A stretch of 64,000 nucleotides of DNA from Nakamurella flavida (GCF_030811475.1 NZ_JAUSQV010000001.1:3545001-3609000), one strand, 5' to 3'; counted from the stretch's first letter, positions 40,334-49,076 are shown. A program made the numbers and translations. The notes: a model not told the origin generated them from the sequence alone.

Positions 40334-42109
40334 TCAATCCGTGAGGCTCGACCGGTAGGCGGCCCACCCGCCGTGTCCGGTGATGTCGGTGCCCTGCTGC
40401 GCGGCGTGGAAGGCGCACCCGAAGCCGGTCACCCACCGGCCGTCGTCCAGTTCGACGGGGGTCAGGCTCATCGGGGCGGATAGTCCGGCCAGCAGGGTGC
40501 CCAGGGCCGCGGGGGAGAGCAGATAGCGCTCACCGACGATGGGTGCGCCCACGCCCGGGTCGTGGCGGACCAGACCCGGCTTGGGTGGGGTGGTGTCGAG
40601 GTCCACGAGTCGGTAGGCATCCGTGGTCCGAGCCGGTCCCAGGTACCGGGCGCCCAGGTGGAACAGCGAGTCGTTCAGCGGTTGGCCCGGCAGGTGGGCA
40701 CCGAAGACGGCCAGTTCCAGCCCCCCGGTGGGGACGGCCGGTCCGGGGTCGTCCCCGGTGACGAGGGCGGCGAGGTCGAGGGCGACCTGGTCGGCGAACG
40801 CGGGGACGACGACCATCACGCCGAAGGGCGCCCCGGTCCGGGTGGGCGCACCGGGGACGGCCATGGCCGCCATGTCCAGCAGGTTGGCGAAGTTCGTGTA
40901 CGTGCCCATCCGTCGGTTGATGGCCAGCGGGTCCGCCTGCACCGCAGCGATGCTCGGGTGCTCGGTCGTGGTCGGCAGCAGCAATCCGTCGACCCCGGCG
41001 AGCACGGTGTGCGCGGCGGCCCGGGCCACGGCCAGGGTGTCCAGGTCGTCGGCGAACGCCGGGCCGGAGACGTCCCGCGACCGGCCGATGATGCCGGCGA
41101 CCACCGGGTCGGCCCCCGCCGGCGCACCGTCCAGGAACGCGCCGACCGCGCTGTACCGCTCGGCCACGATGGCCCCGTCGTACAGCAGGCGGGCCGCGTC
41201 CAGCATGGTCGAGACGTCGAGCTCGACCACCGTGCACCCGGTCTCGCGCACCCGGGCCACCGTGCGGTCGAACGCGTCGCGGTAGTCGTCGGTGAGCGCG
41301 GCCAGGTCCTCCGTGCGCGGGACGGCCAGCACCGGGACGGGTGGCACGCCCAGCACGACGTCGGCCGGCCAGGTGCGGCTGCGCGGATCGGCCGGGTCGG
41401 GGCCGATCATCACGCCGAGCGCGGCGCGGGCGGTCGGCAGGTCGGCGGCGAACACGGTGACCGCGTCGTAGTCGGCGCAGGCGGGCAGCACCCCGGCCGT
41501 GGACACCAGCCCGAGACTGGCCTTGAGGCCCACGATCCCGTGGAAGGCGGCGGGCACCCGGCCGGACCCGGCGGTGTCGGTGCCCAGGGCGAGGTCGACC
41601 AGACCGAGCCCGACGGCGGCCCCCGAGCCGGCGCTGGATCCGCCGGAGACCAGCTCCGGATCCCACGCGCAGCGGACGGCGCCGTACGGGGACCGGGTGC
41701 CCACGAGACCGGTGGCGAACTGGTCGAGGTTGGTCTTGCCCATCACGACGGCACCCGCGTCCTGCAGGCGCCGCACGGACGTGGCGGTGACCCCCGGCGT
41801 GTGGGCGAACTCCGGGCACCCCGCGGTGGTGGGCAGCCCGGCCACGTCGATGTTGTCCTTGACCGCGACGAGCAACCCGGCCAGCGGCAGGGACTCCCCG
41901 CCCGCGACCCGGGCGTCGACCGCGGCGGCGTCGGCGCGCACGTCGATCTCGCCGCGCAGGGTGATCCACACCTCCGGACGGTCGGCCGCGGCGATCCGCC
42001 TGAACGCCTCGGCCACCCGGTCGACCGCGGGGAGGTCGCGCGGGATCGGTGCGGGCAGGACGAATCCCCCCGTGGGGGGGACGGTGGTGGGTCGGGTGGC
42101 GGCGGTCAC
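40334..42109 (-). CDS. atzF: Allophanate hydrolase
   Basis: A 591-residue amidase-signature enzyme hydrolysing allophanate to ammonia and CO2. The amidase domain (about 15-470) has the triad Lys84 (AVKDN), cis-Ser158 (SGGSSAG) and nucleophile Ser182 (TAGSGR). The C-terminal domain (about 475-591, LELAVFGAHLPGQPLNDSLFHLGARYLGPA onward) is the AtzF-type domain that completes breakdown. GTG 42109 overlaps the upstream carboxyltransferase gene (GTGA). It is the last step of the guanidine pathway encoded by this operon. Confidence 0.95.
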   Translation of the reverse strand: MTAATRPTTVPPTGGFVLPAPIPRDLPAVDRVAEAFRRIAAADRPEVWITLRGEIDVRADAAAVDARVAGGESLPLAGLLVAVKDNIDVAGLPTTAGCPEFAHTPGVTATSVRRLQDAGAVVMGKTNLDQFATGLVGTRSPYGAVRCAWDPELVSGGSSAGSGAAVGLGLVDLALGTDTAGSGRVPAAFHGIVGLKASLGLVSTAGVLPACADYDAVTVFAADLPTARAALGVMIGPDPADPRSRTWPADVVLGVPPVPVLAVPRTEDLAALTDDYRDAFDRTVARVRETGCTVVELDVSTMLDAARLLYDGAIVAERYSAVGAFLDGAPAGADPVVAGIIGRSRDVSGPAFADDLDTLAVARAAAHTVLAGVDGLLLPTTTEHPSIAAVQADPLAINRRMGTYTNFANLLDMAAMAVPGAPTRTGAPFGVMVVVPAFADQVALDLAALVTGDDPGPAVPTGGLELAVFGAHLPGQPLNDSLFHLGARYLGPARTTDAYRLVDLDTTPPKPGLVRHDPGVGAPIVGERYLLSPAALGTLLAGLSAPMSLTPVELDDGRWVTGFGCAFHAAQQGTDITGHGGWAAYRSSLTD

Positions 42110-44130
42110 GATGCGGACTCCCAGCGGGCTCGTTCGTCGTCGAAGGCGCGTCGGCGGTGGGCGCGCAGGGCGGTGATCTCGGCAGCGTGCTCGTCCTGGA
42201 GCGCGGCCACCTCGGCCAGCGAGAAGGTGGCCGGCCGGGTCCGGAGATCGGCCCGCCCGGCCAGGATGTCGGCGCGGGTGGCCTCGAGCTCGTCGGTGGT
42301 GACCGGGACGAAGCGCAGCCGGTCGAACGGCCGCAGCAGCCACGGTCGTGCCTCGGTTCCGGCGGCAGTGTCGGTCTCCTCGGCCAATCGCCACACCGGC
42401 ACGGTGCGGCCGACCAGCTGATACCCACCCGGCCCCTCCATCCCGTAGACGCAGAGATAGATCCCGCCGATACCCACCGCGTTCTGCGGGGTCCAGGTGC
42501 GGGCCGGGTTGTACTTCGTGGTGACCAACCGGTGGCGGGGATCCAGCGGCACCGCCACCGGCGCACCCAGGTAGACATCGCCCAGGCCGACGACCAGGTA
42601 CGTGGCCGCGATCATCACGTCGAACACCTCGTCGCGCTCACCGAGATCGTTGATGCGGCGGATGAACTCGACGTTGTCCGGGCACCACGGGGCGGTCGGG
42701 TTGACGCTCGCCTGGTAGCGGGCCATGGCCTCGTGGGCACCGGGGTGGTCGAACGCGATGGGCAGGGTCACCTCCCGGACGTCCAGCGTGACCGCTGCCG
42801 GGTCGGCCACCCCGGCCGCCAGGGCCATCAGGTGATCGGCCAGCTCGGGCAGGCCCAGGTGGTCGCGTGCGCCGACGAGCAGCGACCGCACCCCCTCGAC
42901 GATCTCGGTGACGCCGGCGGGTCGGTCGGCGTGCAGGCCGCGGGCCAGCAGGTGGATCCACATGCGCACGGTCAGGTCGAACTCCAGCGCGCCGGCCTCC
43001 ACGAGCACGTGCCGGTCGCCGGCGGCGCGGACGGTGATCGCCGGGTGGTGGCCGGTGGCCGGGCGCTCGCCGAGCGGGGTGGCCAGGTCCGGCGATCCGG
43101 TCGGGACGGTCGGTTCGGCGACGGGTGAGCCGGGGTCGGCGAGGAGGGCCGCGCGGGCGGCGCCCAGCTCGGCGGCGGTGTCCAGGTCGACCGGGACGAG
43201 GCGCACCCGGTCGCCGGCCCGGAACTGGCCGACCTTCCACAGGTCGGCCGCGATCACCGCGCACGGCACCACGAACCCGCCCAGGCTCGGCCCGTCCGGC
43301 CCGACGATGACGGGGGTGTCGCCGGACAGCATGATGCCGCCGACGGGATAGGCGGAGTCGTGCACGTTGGACGGGTGCAGGCCGGCCTCGCCGCCGTCGG
43401 TCCGGGCCCAGCGGGGGGTCGGTCCGGTGAGGCGGACGCCGGTGCGGTCACTGCGGTGGTCCACCGTCCAGGTGGCCGCGAACAGGGCGGCCGGGCCGGC
43501 GGGGTCCAGGTGCACGGGGGCGCCGTGCGGACCGGGGACGACGCGCAGTTCCCACTCGGTGGTCAGGGTGGGCAGGGCGGACGAGACGTCCAGCGACGAC
43601 CCGGTTCCCACCCCGAGGGGCAGCTCGTCACCCTTGGCCAGGGCCCGGCCGGCCGGGCCGCCGAACTTGCCGAGGACGAAGGTGGACCGGCTACCCAGCA
43701 CGGTCGGCACGTCGATGCCGCCGGCGATCGCGACGTAGCCGCGCAGGCCCGGACCGGCGATCTTGCCGACGGTCAGCACCCCACCCGCGGGAACCGGGGT
43801 GGGCACCCCCACCGGGACGGGTTCGCCGTCCAGGGTGGCCGCGGTCGCCGCACCGGCCAGACAGATCACCGCGGAGCTGCCGAACTGCAGCGTGGGCCCG
43901 GACACCACGCACTCCAGACCGGCGGCGTCGTCGGCGTTCCCGACGGCGCGGGCGGCGAGCGCGAACGAGAGTCGGTCGAACGCCCCGGACGGGGGCACCC
44001 CGACGTCCCAGTACCCGGTGCGTCCCACAGCGTCCTGCACGGTGGTCTGCACGCCGGGGCGGAGCACGGTGATGCCCGCCGCCCCCGCCGGATCCACAGC
44101 GGACACGGGAGTCTCGAGCGCGGTGCTCAC
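42106..44130 (-). CDS. Guanidine/urea carboxylase carboxyltransferase core, lacking biotin carboxylase and BCCP domains
   Basis: A 674-residue protein equal to the middle of urea/guanidine carboxylases. The AHS2/PxpC-like part (about 15-310) starts ITVLRPGVQTTVQDAVGRTGYWDVG and includes HPSNVHDSAYPVGGIMLSGD. The AHS1/PxpB-like part (about 370-610) has ARYQASVNPTAPWCPDNVEFIRRIN and PNLVTTKYNPARTWT-like text. It stops after RRAFDDERARWESAS, where the family normally continues into a biotin carrier domain. The ~450-residue biotin carboxylase normally at the N-terminus is absent. The order C then B argues for this family rather than 5-oxoprolinase. GTG 44130 overlaps the upstream stop. Confidence 0.88.
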   Translation of the reverse strand: MSTALETPVSAVDPAGAAGITVLRPGVQTTVQDAVGRTGYWDVGVPPSGAFDRLSFALAARAVGNADDAAGLECVVSGPTLQFGSSAVICLAGAATAATLDGEPVPVGVPTPVPAGGVLTVGKIAGPGLRGYVAIAGGIDVPTVLGSRSTFVLGKFGGPAGRALAKGDELPLGVGTGSSLDVSSALPTLTTEWELRVVPGPHGAPVHLDPAGPAALFAATWTVDHRSDRTGVRLTGPTPRWARTDGGEAGLHPSNVHDSAYPVGGIMLSGDTPVIVGPDGPSLGGFVVPCAVIAADLWKVGQFRAGDRVRLVPVDLDTAAELGAARAALLADPGSPVAEPTVPTGSPDLATPLGERPATGHHPAITVRAAGDRHVLVEAGALEFDLTVRMWIHLLARGLHADRPAGVTEIVEGVRSLLVGARDHLGLPELADHLMALAAGVADPAAVTLDVREVTLPIAFDHPGAHEAMARYQASVNPTAPWCPDNVEFIRRINDLGERDEVFDVMIAATYLVVGLGDVYLGAPVAVPLDPRHRLVTTKYNPARTWTPQNAVGIGGIYLCVYGMEGPGGYQLVGRTVPVWRLAEETDTAAGTEARPWLLRPFDRLRFVPVTTDELEATRADILAGRADLRTRPATFSLAEVAALQDEHAAEITALRAHRRRAFDDERARWESAS

Positions 44131-44819
44131 ACCGACCACCAGCCCAGCAGGCGGACGGGGGTGGGGTTCCACCCGTTGCACGGGTTGTTCAGCTGGGGGC
44201 AGTTGGAGATGAGCACCCACAGGTCGCGCGCCGCCTCGATCTCCACGTACTTCCCCGGGGCGGACAGTCCGTCGGCGAAGGTCAGCCCGCCGTCCGGGGT
44301 GATGGGCACGTTCATGAAGAAGTTGATGTTGTGGCCCAGCTCCCGCTGGCCGATCCCGGCCGCCGCGCCGTACTTCAGGAAGGTCTGGCGGCAGGCGTGC
44401 TGGTGTCGGGTGTGCTCGCCGTAGCGGACCACGTTGGACTCCTGGGCGCAGGCGCCGCCCACGGTGTCGTGCCGGCCGCAGGTGTCGGCGACGATGGTGG
44501 CCAACAGGTCCCCGCGTCCGGAGACCAGCGGCGACCCGGTGGTCAGGTAGACGGCCTGCTGCGCGCGGATGGTGTCGAAGGCGCTGTACCGGTTCGCGAT
44601 GTCGTCGGCGTCGTAGAACAGGGTGTCGGCGGCCTGGTTGCCCTCGAGGTCGACGATGCGGAAGCGTCCGCCGGCCGGGATGCGGTGCAGGAAGCCGTCT
44701 CCGGAGCCGACGGTCACGTCGAGCACGGCGGTGTCCGCGGTCCGGTCGGACTCGGTCAACGGCACCGTGCCGGTCGGGGTGGTCGTGCTCGTCGTGCCGG
44801 TCATGCTCTGGGGGTTCAT
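44127..44819 (-). CDS. cgdB: DUF1989 protein, carboxyguanidine deiminase subunit (urea carboxylase-associated protein 2)
   Basis: A 230-residue DUF1989 protein: FRIVDLEGNQAADTLFYDADDIANRYSAFDT, TIVADTCGRHDTVGGACAQESN, RQTFLKYGAAAGI and NFFMNVPITPDGGLTFADGLS, with conserved Cys/His/Asp residues for metal binding. Such pairs were long called urea carboxylase-associated proteins. In guanidine-riboswitch operons they form carboxyguanidine deiminase (CgdAB), turning carboxyguanidine into allophanate. ATG 44819 overlaps the stop of its partner (ATGA). Which subunit is A or B is assigned by analogy. Confidence 0.85.
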   Translation of the reverse strand: MNPQSMTGTTSTTTPTGTVPLTESDRTADTAVLDVTVGSGDGFLHRIPAGGRFRIVDLEGNQAADTLFYDADDIANRYSAFDTIRAQQAVYLTTGSPLVSGRGDLLATIVADTCGRHDTVGGACAQESNVVRYGEHTRHQHACRQTFLKYGAAAGIGQRELGHNINFFMNVPITPDGGLTFADGLSAPGKYVEIEAARDLWVLISNCPQLNNPCNGWNPTPVRLLGWWSV

Positions 44820-45547
44820 GCGCAGGCCTTCCGGGTGGTGTCCAGGGCGCGGGCGCTCTCCGGGCGGAAGCGGTACGACGGGTCGTCCTCGCCCCACTCC
44901 GGCGCCAGGGCCACACGGGCCGAGATCGGGGCGGGTGCGTACGTCCCGGCATCGTCGAGCGGGTGGGCGGCGGTGGCCAGCACGATCAGCAGGTCCTGCT
45001 CGGCGCGCAGGGTGACGGTGTCGCCGGCGGCGGCGTTGTCGGCCACGAAGCCCACCGAGCACAGCCGGTCGTCGGTCGGGGCGGCCTTGGCGAAGAAGTT
45101 GACCGGACCGTGCAGGTCGGCCTCGCCCAGACCGTGCTTGGCCAGTTCCAGCAGCAGCATCTCGCGGGCTCCGCGTCGCCAGTCGTTGCGGTCCTGCTGG
45201 TAGTCCGACGGCCCGAAGCGGACCAGGTCGGTGTCCCGGCTCAGCCCGCCCAGGGCGTCGTGCCAGGGCACCGTGGAGTCGACCACGCTGGCCAGGGCGG
45301 CGCCGCGATCGCTCATCAGCACCATCGGCGCGGTGATGCGGGCGCTCATCTGGGCCTTGAGGGTGTCCGGCAGGTTCATCCGATCGAGCCGGTCGGCGGC
45401 GAACACCAGCGTGCTCACGCACGCCCGGGGTCCACCGGCGGTGAGGGTGAGGGTGCGGCCGGCCCGCAGCGGCACCGACCAGGCGGCGCCGCCGGGGATC
45501 TCGTGCTCGTACGGCAGGACGGCGGTCGCCGTCCGGGGTGCGGTCAT
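44816..45547 (-). CDS. cgdA: DUF1989 protein, carboxyguanidine deiminase subunit (urea carboxylase-associated protein 1)
   Basis: A 243-residue DUF1989 protein and partner of the downstream subunit: VLPYEHEIPGGAAWSVPLRAGRTLTL, RMNLPDTLKAQMSARI, LMSDRGAALASVVDSTVPWHDALGG, RNDWRRGAREMLLLELAKHGL and PVNFFAKAAPTDD. It is the third-last gene of the guanidine operon and lies about 50 nt after the permease gene. The deiminase role rests on the operon context (guanidine-I riboswitch, carboxylase, AtzF). Confidence 0.87.
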   Translation of the reverse strand: MTAPRTATAVLPYEHEIPGGAAWSVPLRAGRTLTLTAGGPRACVSTLVFAADRLDRMNLPDTLKAQMSARITAPMVLMSDRGAALASVVDSTVPWHDALGGLSRDTDLVRFGPSDYQQDRNDWRRGAREMLLLELAKHGLGEADLHGPVNFFAKAAPTDDRLCSVGFVADNAAAGDTVTLRAEQDLLIVLATAAHPLDDAGTYAPAPISARVALAPEWGEDDPSYRFRPESARALDTTRKACA

Positions 45548-45598
45548 CGCGCTGCTCCTGGCTGGTGGTGTCGGTGTGGGGGGGTGTGCCGGTCGGGG

Positions 45599-47137
45599 TC
45601 AGGCGCCGAGGCCGATGGCCGCCCGGTAGGCCCGGCGCTTGACCAGGAACACCACGACACCCACGAGCAGGGCGGCGGAGACGAACAGCACGCCGAACCA
45701 CTGCAGCAGCGGGCTCTCCCCGGCCGGGTCGTAGATCTCCGGGCGCGGCCAGATCAGGTTGATCATCATGGCGATGCCGTAGACCACGGCCAGCACGTTG
45801 ACCGGGACGCCCCAGCGGCCCAGGGAGAACAGCGGCCGACCGGTCTCGTCCTGCTGGACGGAGGCGACCTCGGCGTTGCGGCCCGGCCACCCGCGCAGCC
45901 GCTGGATCAGCAGCGGGCCGGTGACCATCAGGTAGGCCAGGTACAGCATGACGATGCAGACGCTGGTCAGTGCGGTGAAGACGCCGGCGTGCCCGAGGTT
46001 GAGGGCGAGCAGGGCGGCCGCGCAGACGCCGACGACGATCGCCGGGCCGGCCAGCGCGCCGGTGCGGGGGGACACCCGGGACAGCACACGGGAGAACGGC
46101 AGCACCTCGTCCCGCGACATCGAGAAGATCATCCGGGTGGTCGCGGTCTGGATGGCCAGGGTGCAGACGAACGCGGCGAGGACGACCGCGGCCAGGAACA
46201 CCCGGCCCAGCACGTCACCCAGGCGCCCGGTGACGATCCCGGCCAGGCCGCCGGTGGCCACGGAGCCGTCGTCGATGCTGGGGGCGGCCATCAGCGCGGC
46301 CAGGATCATCAGGCCGCCGAACACCCCGGAGACGACCAGGGCCCGCAGGATGGTGCGCGGGGCGGTGCGGCGCGGGTTGTGCGTCTCCTCGGAGAGCTCG
46401 CCGGCGCTGTCGAAGCCGACCATCACGTAGGCCGCCATCAGGGAGGAGACCAGCAGCGCGGCGAGCAGGCCGCCGTTGGGGATGCCCTCGGTGTTGAGCA
46501 CGATGCCCGGGCCGCGCTCGGCCCGGGAGAACAGCGCCACGATGAGCAGGACCACGGCGACGATCTCGCAGGTCACGCCGAGTGCGTTGACCACGGCCAT
46601 CACCCGCACGGCCAGGGAGTTGATCAGCGTGGTGACGGTGAGCACGATCAGCCCGAGCACGATGGCGTTGGTCGCCCCGGTCACCGTGGAGATGGCCGGG
46701 TCACCGCCGACAAGCTGGAACCCCGACCAGATCGCCGGCAGCACCGCCTGCATGGCGATCGCCGCCGCGGCCACCGTGACGATCTGCGCGATGATCATCG
46801 TCCAGCCCGCGAACCAGCCGACGACGTGTCCGCCCAGGCGCCGCGCCCACTGGTAGATGGCGCCCGAGATCGGGTAGCGGGCGGCGAGTTCGGCGAAGCA
46901 CAGCGCCACCATGAGCTGTCCGAGGAAGACTGCCGGCCACGTCCAGAAGAAGACCGGCCCGGCGAACGAGAAGCCGAACCCGAAGAGCTGGAACACCGTC
47001 GTCAGGATGGAGACGAACGAGAAGCCGGCCGCGAAGGACGCGTACCCGCCGATGGATCGGTGCAGCTGCTGCTGGTAGCCGAACTGCTGTTCCAGGTCGG
47101 CGTCCGGAGTGCCGGTCCGGGTCTCGATGGTCGCCAT
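45599..47137 (-). CDS. APC-superfamily permease, probable guanidine transporter
   Basis: A 512-residue permease with about 12-13 helices. APC-type features: SIGGYASFAAGFSFVSILTTVFQ in TM1, PISGAIYQWARRLGG, VMVGFDSAGELSEETHNPRRTAPR in the TM6 region, and MSRDEVLPFSRVLSRV. First gene after the guanidine-I riboswitch, so guanidine or guanidinium uptake is the natural inference; amino acid or urea transport is the alternative. ATG 47137 follows GGGAG; an in-frame GTG at 47158 would fall in the leader. Confidence 0.88.
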   Translation of the reverse strand: MATIETRTGTPDADLEQQFGYQQQLHRSIGGYASFAAGFSFVSILTTVFQLFGFGFSFAGPVFFWTWPAVFLGQLMVALCFAELAARYPISGAIYQWARRLGGHVVGWFAGWTMIIAQIVTVAAAAIAMQAVLPAIWSGFQLVGGDPAISTVTGATNAIVLGLIVLTVTTLINSLAVRVMAVVNALGVTCEIVAVVLLIVALFSRAERGPGIVLNTEGIPNGGLLAALLVSSLMAAYVMVGFDSAGELSEETHNPRRTAPRTILRALVVSGVFGGLMILAALMAAPSIDDGSVATGGLAGIVTGRLGDVLGRVFLAAVVLAAFVCTLAIQTATTRMIFSMSRDEVLPFSRVLSRVSPRTGALAGPAIVVGVCAAALLALNLGHAGVFTALTSVCIVMLYLAYLMVTGPLLIQRLRGWPGRNAEVASVQQDETGRPLFSLGRWGVPVNVLAVVYGIAMMINLIWPRPEIYDPAGESPLLQWFGVLFVSAALLVGVVVFLVKRRAYRAAIGLGA

Positions 47138-47193
47138 GCGGATCTCCCAGTCGAACACTGGGCCACCGGCGACGCCGTCGGGGGCCTGATCGG

Positions 47194-47312
47194 CCTCCCG
47201 GGCTTTTATCCCGCCGTGGAACGCACGTGCCGGCCAGGGCCGATCCGTCCGCCTCCCCTCTCGGACCAGCCCGTCCGGCCGGAGGCCGAGCGGCGGAACC
47301 CTAGGGGCGCCT
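47194..47312 (-). promoter_or_regulatory. Guanidine-I (ykkC) riboswitch
   Basis: Minus-strand blocks in order: CTAGGGTTCCG (47304-47294), CTGGTCCGAGAG (47269-47258), and GGGATAAAAGCCCGGGAGG (47212-47194). These are the nearly invariant blocks of the ykkC guanidine-I aptamer. It ends 56 nt before the permease start. Gene expression should be switched on by guanidine. Confidence 0.93.
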
Positions 47313-47351
47313 CGCCATCGGGCGAGTCAGGACAGAGCACACCGTGCCGCT

Positions 47352-47378
47352 GTTACCGCGGACCGTTCGCCCGGTAAC
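47352..47378. repeat. Inverted repeat upstream of the guanidine riboswitch
   Basis: GTTACCG (47352-47358) and CGGTAAC (47372-47378), centres 20 nt apart (about two helical turns), about 40 nt upstream of the riboswitch. Possible operator. Confidence 0.35.
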
Positions 47379-47437
47379 GAGCAGATGTCCGCGGCGCCGG
47401 ATCACGAAACACAATGGAAACCCGAAGGCCGGCGGTC

Positions 47438-47971
47438 TCAGGCGGCGAGAAGCATCGCCAGCACCGCGGTGTCGGGATCGTCCTGCGGGTCGATGCCGGC
47501 CCGGCTGATCAACGAGGTGACGGTGCCCCGGTGATGGGCCTCCACCCAGGCGGCCCGGTGATCCATCCCCAGGTGGGGCAGGCCCGGCAGCAGCACGCAC
47601 CCCGAGGCCACCCCCTCGCACTCCGGCAACGAGGGGCGGGTCTCCGACGGCGGGTGCAGCACGAGCAGCCCGGGCGGCTGGTGCTCGGCGAAAGAGCCCG
47701 GCCGCAGGGCGTTCTCGCCGAAGACGGTGCCCTCGCTCATGACCAGACCGATGGTGCCGGGGGTCGGGTCGTCGGGGAGTTCCTCGCGCACCCGGAACAC
47801 GGTGGTGGTCGGCAGCAGGCCGGGCATACTGGCCACCCGCACCGCGAGGGTCAGGAAAGTGGTCCACTCCACCGTGGTCTCGGGCCACCGACCCGACACC
47901 ACGAACCCGCGCAGCGTGCCGGCGGACTGGAAGGCGGAGACCTCGACGGACAGCGCATCGGATTCGTTCAT
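47438..47971 (-). CDS. Hypothetical protein
   Basis: A 177-residue soluble, acidic protein that I do not recognise. It has no signal peptide or membrane segment. Visible features are SAFQSAGTLRGFVVSGRWPETTVEW near the start, a Pro-rich middle and two Cys near the C-terminal third (CEGVASGCVL). Codon use fits its neighbours. ATG 47971 follows GGGAAGG. It lies between the guanidine operon control region and tRNA-Ser, with its own transcription likely. Confidence 0.65.
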   Translation of the reverse strand: MNESDALSVEVSAFQSAGTLRGFVVSGRWPETTVEWTTFLTLAVRVASMPGLLPTTTVFRVREELPDDPTPGTIGLVMSEGTVFGENALRPGSFAEHQPPGLLVLHPPSETRPSLPECEGVASGCVLLPGLPHLGMDHRAAWVEAHHRGTVTSLISRAGIDPQDDPDTAVLAMLLAA

Positions 47972-48121
47972 GACGGACCTTCCCCGGACAACGGGTGCGA
48001 AGGGTCATGATCGGGCCGGTCGGCGCTGGCACACAAGGCGGGTCGAGTGCCAGCCGAACGCCGACCAGACACGGCCGTGCCGGGCGGGGGAGCCGGGGGA
48101 GAATCGTCCTGGCAAAGAGAA

Positions 48122-48152
48122 CGACCAGGGGTCCGGGTGGGACCCCTGGTCG
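48122..48152 (-). terminator. Terminator of tRNA-Ser
   Basis: A 13-bp perfect stem (48122-48134 with 48140-48152), loop GGGTG, directly downstream of the tRNA CCA end on the minus strand. Confidence 0.75.
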
Positions 48153-48154
48153 GG

Positions 48155-48242
48155 TGGCGGAGGATACGGGATTTGAACCCGTGAGGGCGTTAACCCAACA
48201 CGCTTTCCAAGCGTGCGCCATAGGCCTCTAGGCGAATCCTCC
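48155..48242 (-). tRNA. tRNA-Ser (anticodon GGA)
   Basis: Acceptor stem GGAGGAT/ATCCTCC, D-arm CGCCTAGAGGCC region, anticodon stem CACGC/GCGTG with loop TTGGAAA (anticodon GGA), a long class II variable arm, and T-arm CACGGGTTCAAATCCCGTA. Discriminator G and an encoded CCA (48157-48155). It reads UCC/UCU serine codons. Confidence 0.97.
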
Positions 48243-48249
48243 GCCGACG

Positions 48250-48255
48250 ACTCTA
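48250..48255 (-). promoter_or_regulatory. -10 box of tRNA-Ser
   Basis: TAGAGT on the minus strand, ending 7 nt before the mature tRNA 5' end. No clear -35 element. Confidence 0.4.
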
Positions 48256-48323
48256 CCGGCAGTCGGGAGGCCCGGTGACCACCCCGCCCCGTCCGGGCCG
48301 ATCGGGTGACTTCCGGCGCAGGC

Positions 48324-48827
48324 TCAGGCCCCCGTCGTCCGAGCGGCGCCGGGCTCGTGCCCGGAGCGCCGTCGCCGGGTTCGACGCAGTCCGAGGACGC
48401 CCAGCACCGCGAGGACGGCGACGGCGACACCGGCCACGGCCCACGGGGAGGTGGCGGCCAGCGCCACCGCCGTCTGGACCACGGCCAGACCGACCGTCGC
48501 GTACAGCGCCGCCCAGGCGATGCACCCGGGCACCATGGCCAGGCAGTACCGGCCGAACGGCATGCGTACCAGGCCGGCGGCCGCGTTGGCCACGGTCTGG
48601 AACCCGATGGTCAGGAAGGACACGGTCACCACCGGGGCCCCGAAACGCCGGATCAGCGCGGTGGCCCGGGTGGTGCGGGGGCCGGTCAGCAGGGTGGGGA
48701 ACCGCCGGGAGAGCCCGACCAGGGCGCCGCGTCCCAGCCAGTAGGTCAGCTGGGCCCGGGCCAGCACGATGGCCAGCAGCACGGCGAAGACCAGGGGCAG
48801 CGGGCGGCCATCCAGCCAGCTGGGCAC
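48324..48827 (-). CDS. DedA/SNARE-associated-like membrane protein
   Basis: A 167-residue membrane protein with about four hydrophobic segments. LTYWLGRGALVGLSRRFPTLLTGPRTTRATALIRRFGAPVVTV, then FLTIGFQTVANAAAGLVRMPFGRYCLAMVPGCIAWA, resembles the conserved core of DedA-type proteins (YxxG and F..G..R..AG motifs), here in a short, diverged form. DedA proteins translocate or scramble lipids. The C-terminus is Arg-rich. GTG 48827 follows a G-rich stretch. The long open frame further upstream is antisense to dnaX and not coding. Confidence 0.65.
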   Translation of the reverse strand: MPSWLDGRPLPLVFAVLLAIVLARAQLTYWLGRGALVGLSRRFPTLLTGPRTTRATALIRRFGAPVVTVSFLTIGFQTVANAAAGLVRMPFGRYCLAMVPGCIAWAALYATVGLAVVQTAVALAATSPWAVAGVAVAVLAVLGVLGLRRTRRRRSGHEPGAARTTGA

Positions 48828-48928
48828 GGCACCCCCCCCGAGGACGATCCGTACCGCGGCCGGCCGCGGCATCCGTCGGCCCGGACGGTACCGGCCGCGG
48901 GCGGGCGTGCAGGGCCGGGAGGAGCCGC

Positions 48929-48934
48929 TACGAT
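48929..48934 (+). promoter_or_regulatory. -10 box of the SRP RNA gene
   Basis: TACGAT, then 6 nt, then the predicted SRP RNA 5' end at 48941. Confidence 0.5.
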
Positions 48935-48940
48935 GATCTC

Positions 48941-49024
48941 GGACCCCCGCGGCGTCCATCTCATCAACCCCCCCAGGGCCGGAAGGCAGCAAGGGTCCGT
49001 GAGCTCTGACGGGTGCGGGGGTCC
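48941..49024 (+). ncRNA. ffs: Signal recognition particle RNA (4.5S, small type)
   Basis: The apical loop AGGGCCGGAAGGCAGCAAGGG is cut short here to its key elements: the GGAA tetraloop and the asymmetric AGCA internal loop that binds Ffh. The terminal stem GGACCCCCGC/GCGGGGGTCC closes the hairpin at 48941-48950 and 49015-49024. It directly precedes dnaX, as in many actinobacteria. Confidence 0.95.
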
Positions 49025-49076
49025 CCTTGCGTTCATGGGCCGTCCGGGCCGGTACGCCGGTGTCGGACCGAGCACG

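Noticed and set aside
42106-44130. 5-oxoprolinase subunits PxpC/PxpB
   Set aside because: The C-then-B domain order, the DUF1989 pair, AtzF and the guanidine-I riboswitch all point to the guanidine/urea carboxylase family instead.
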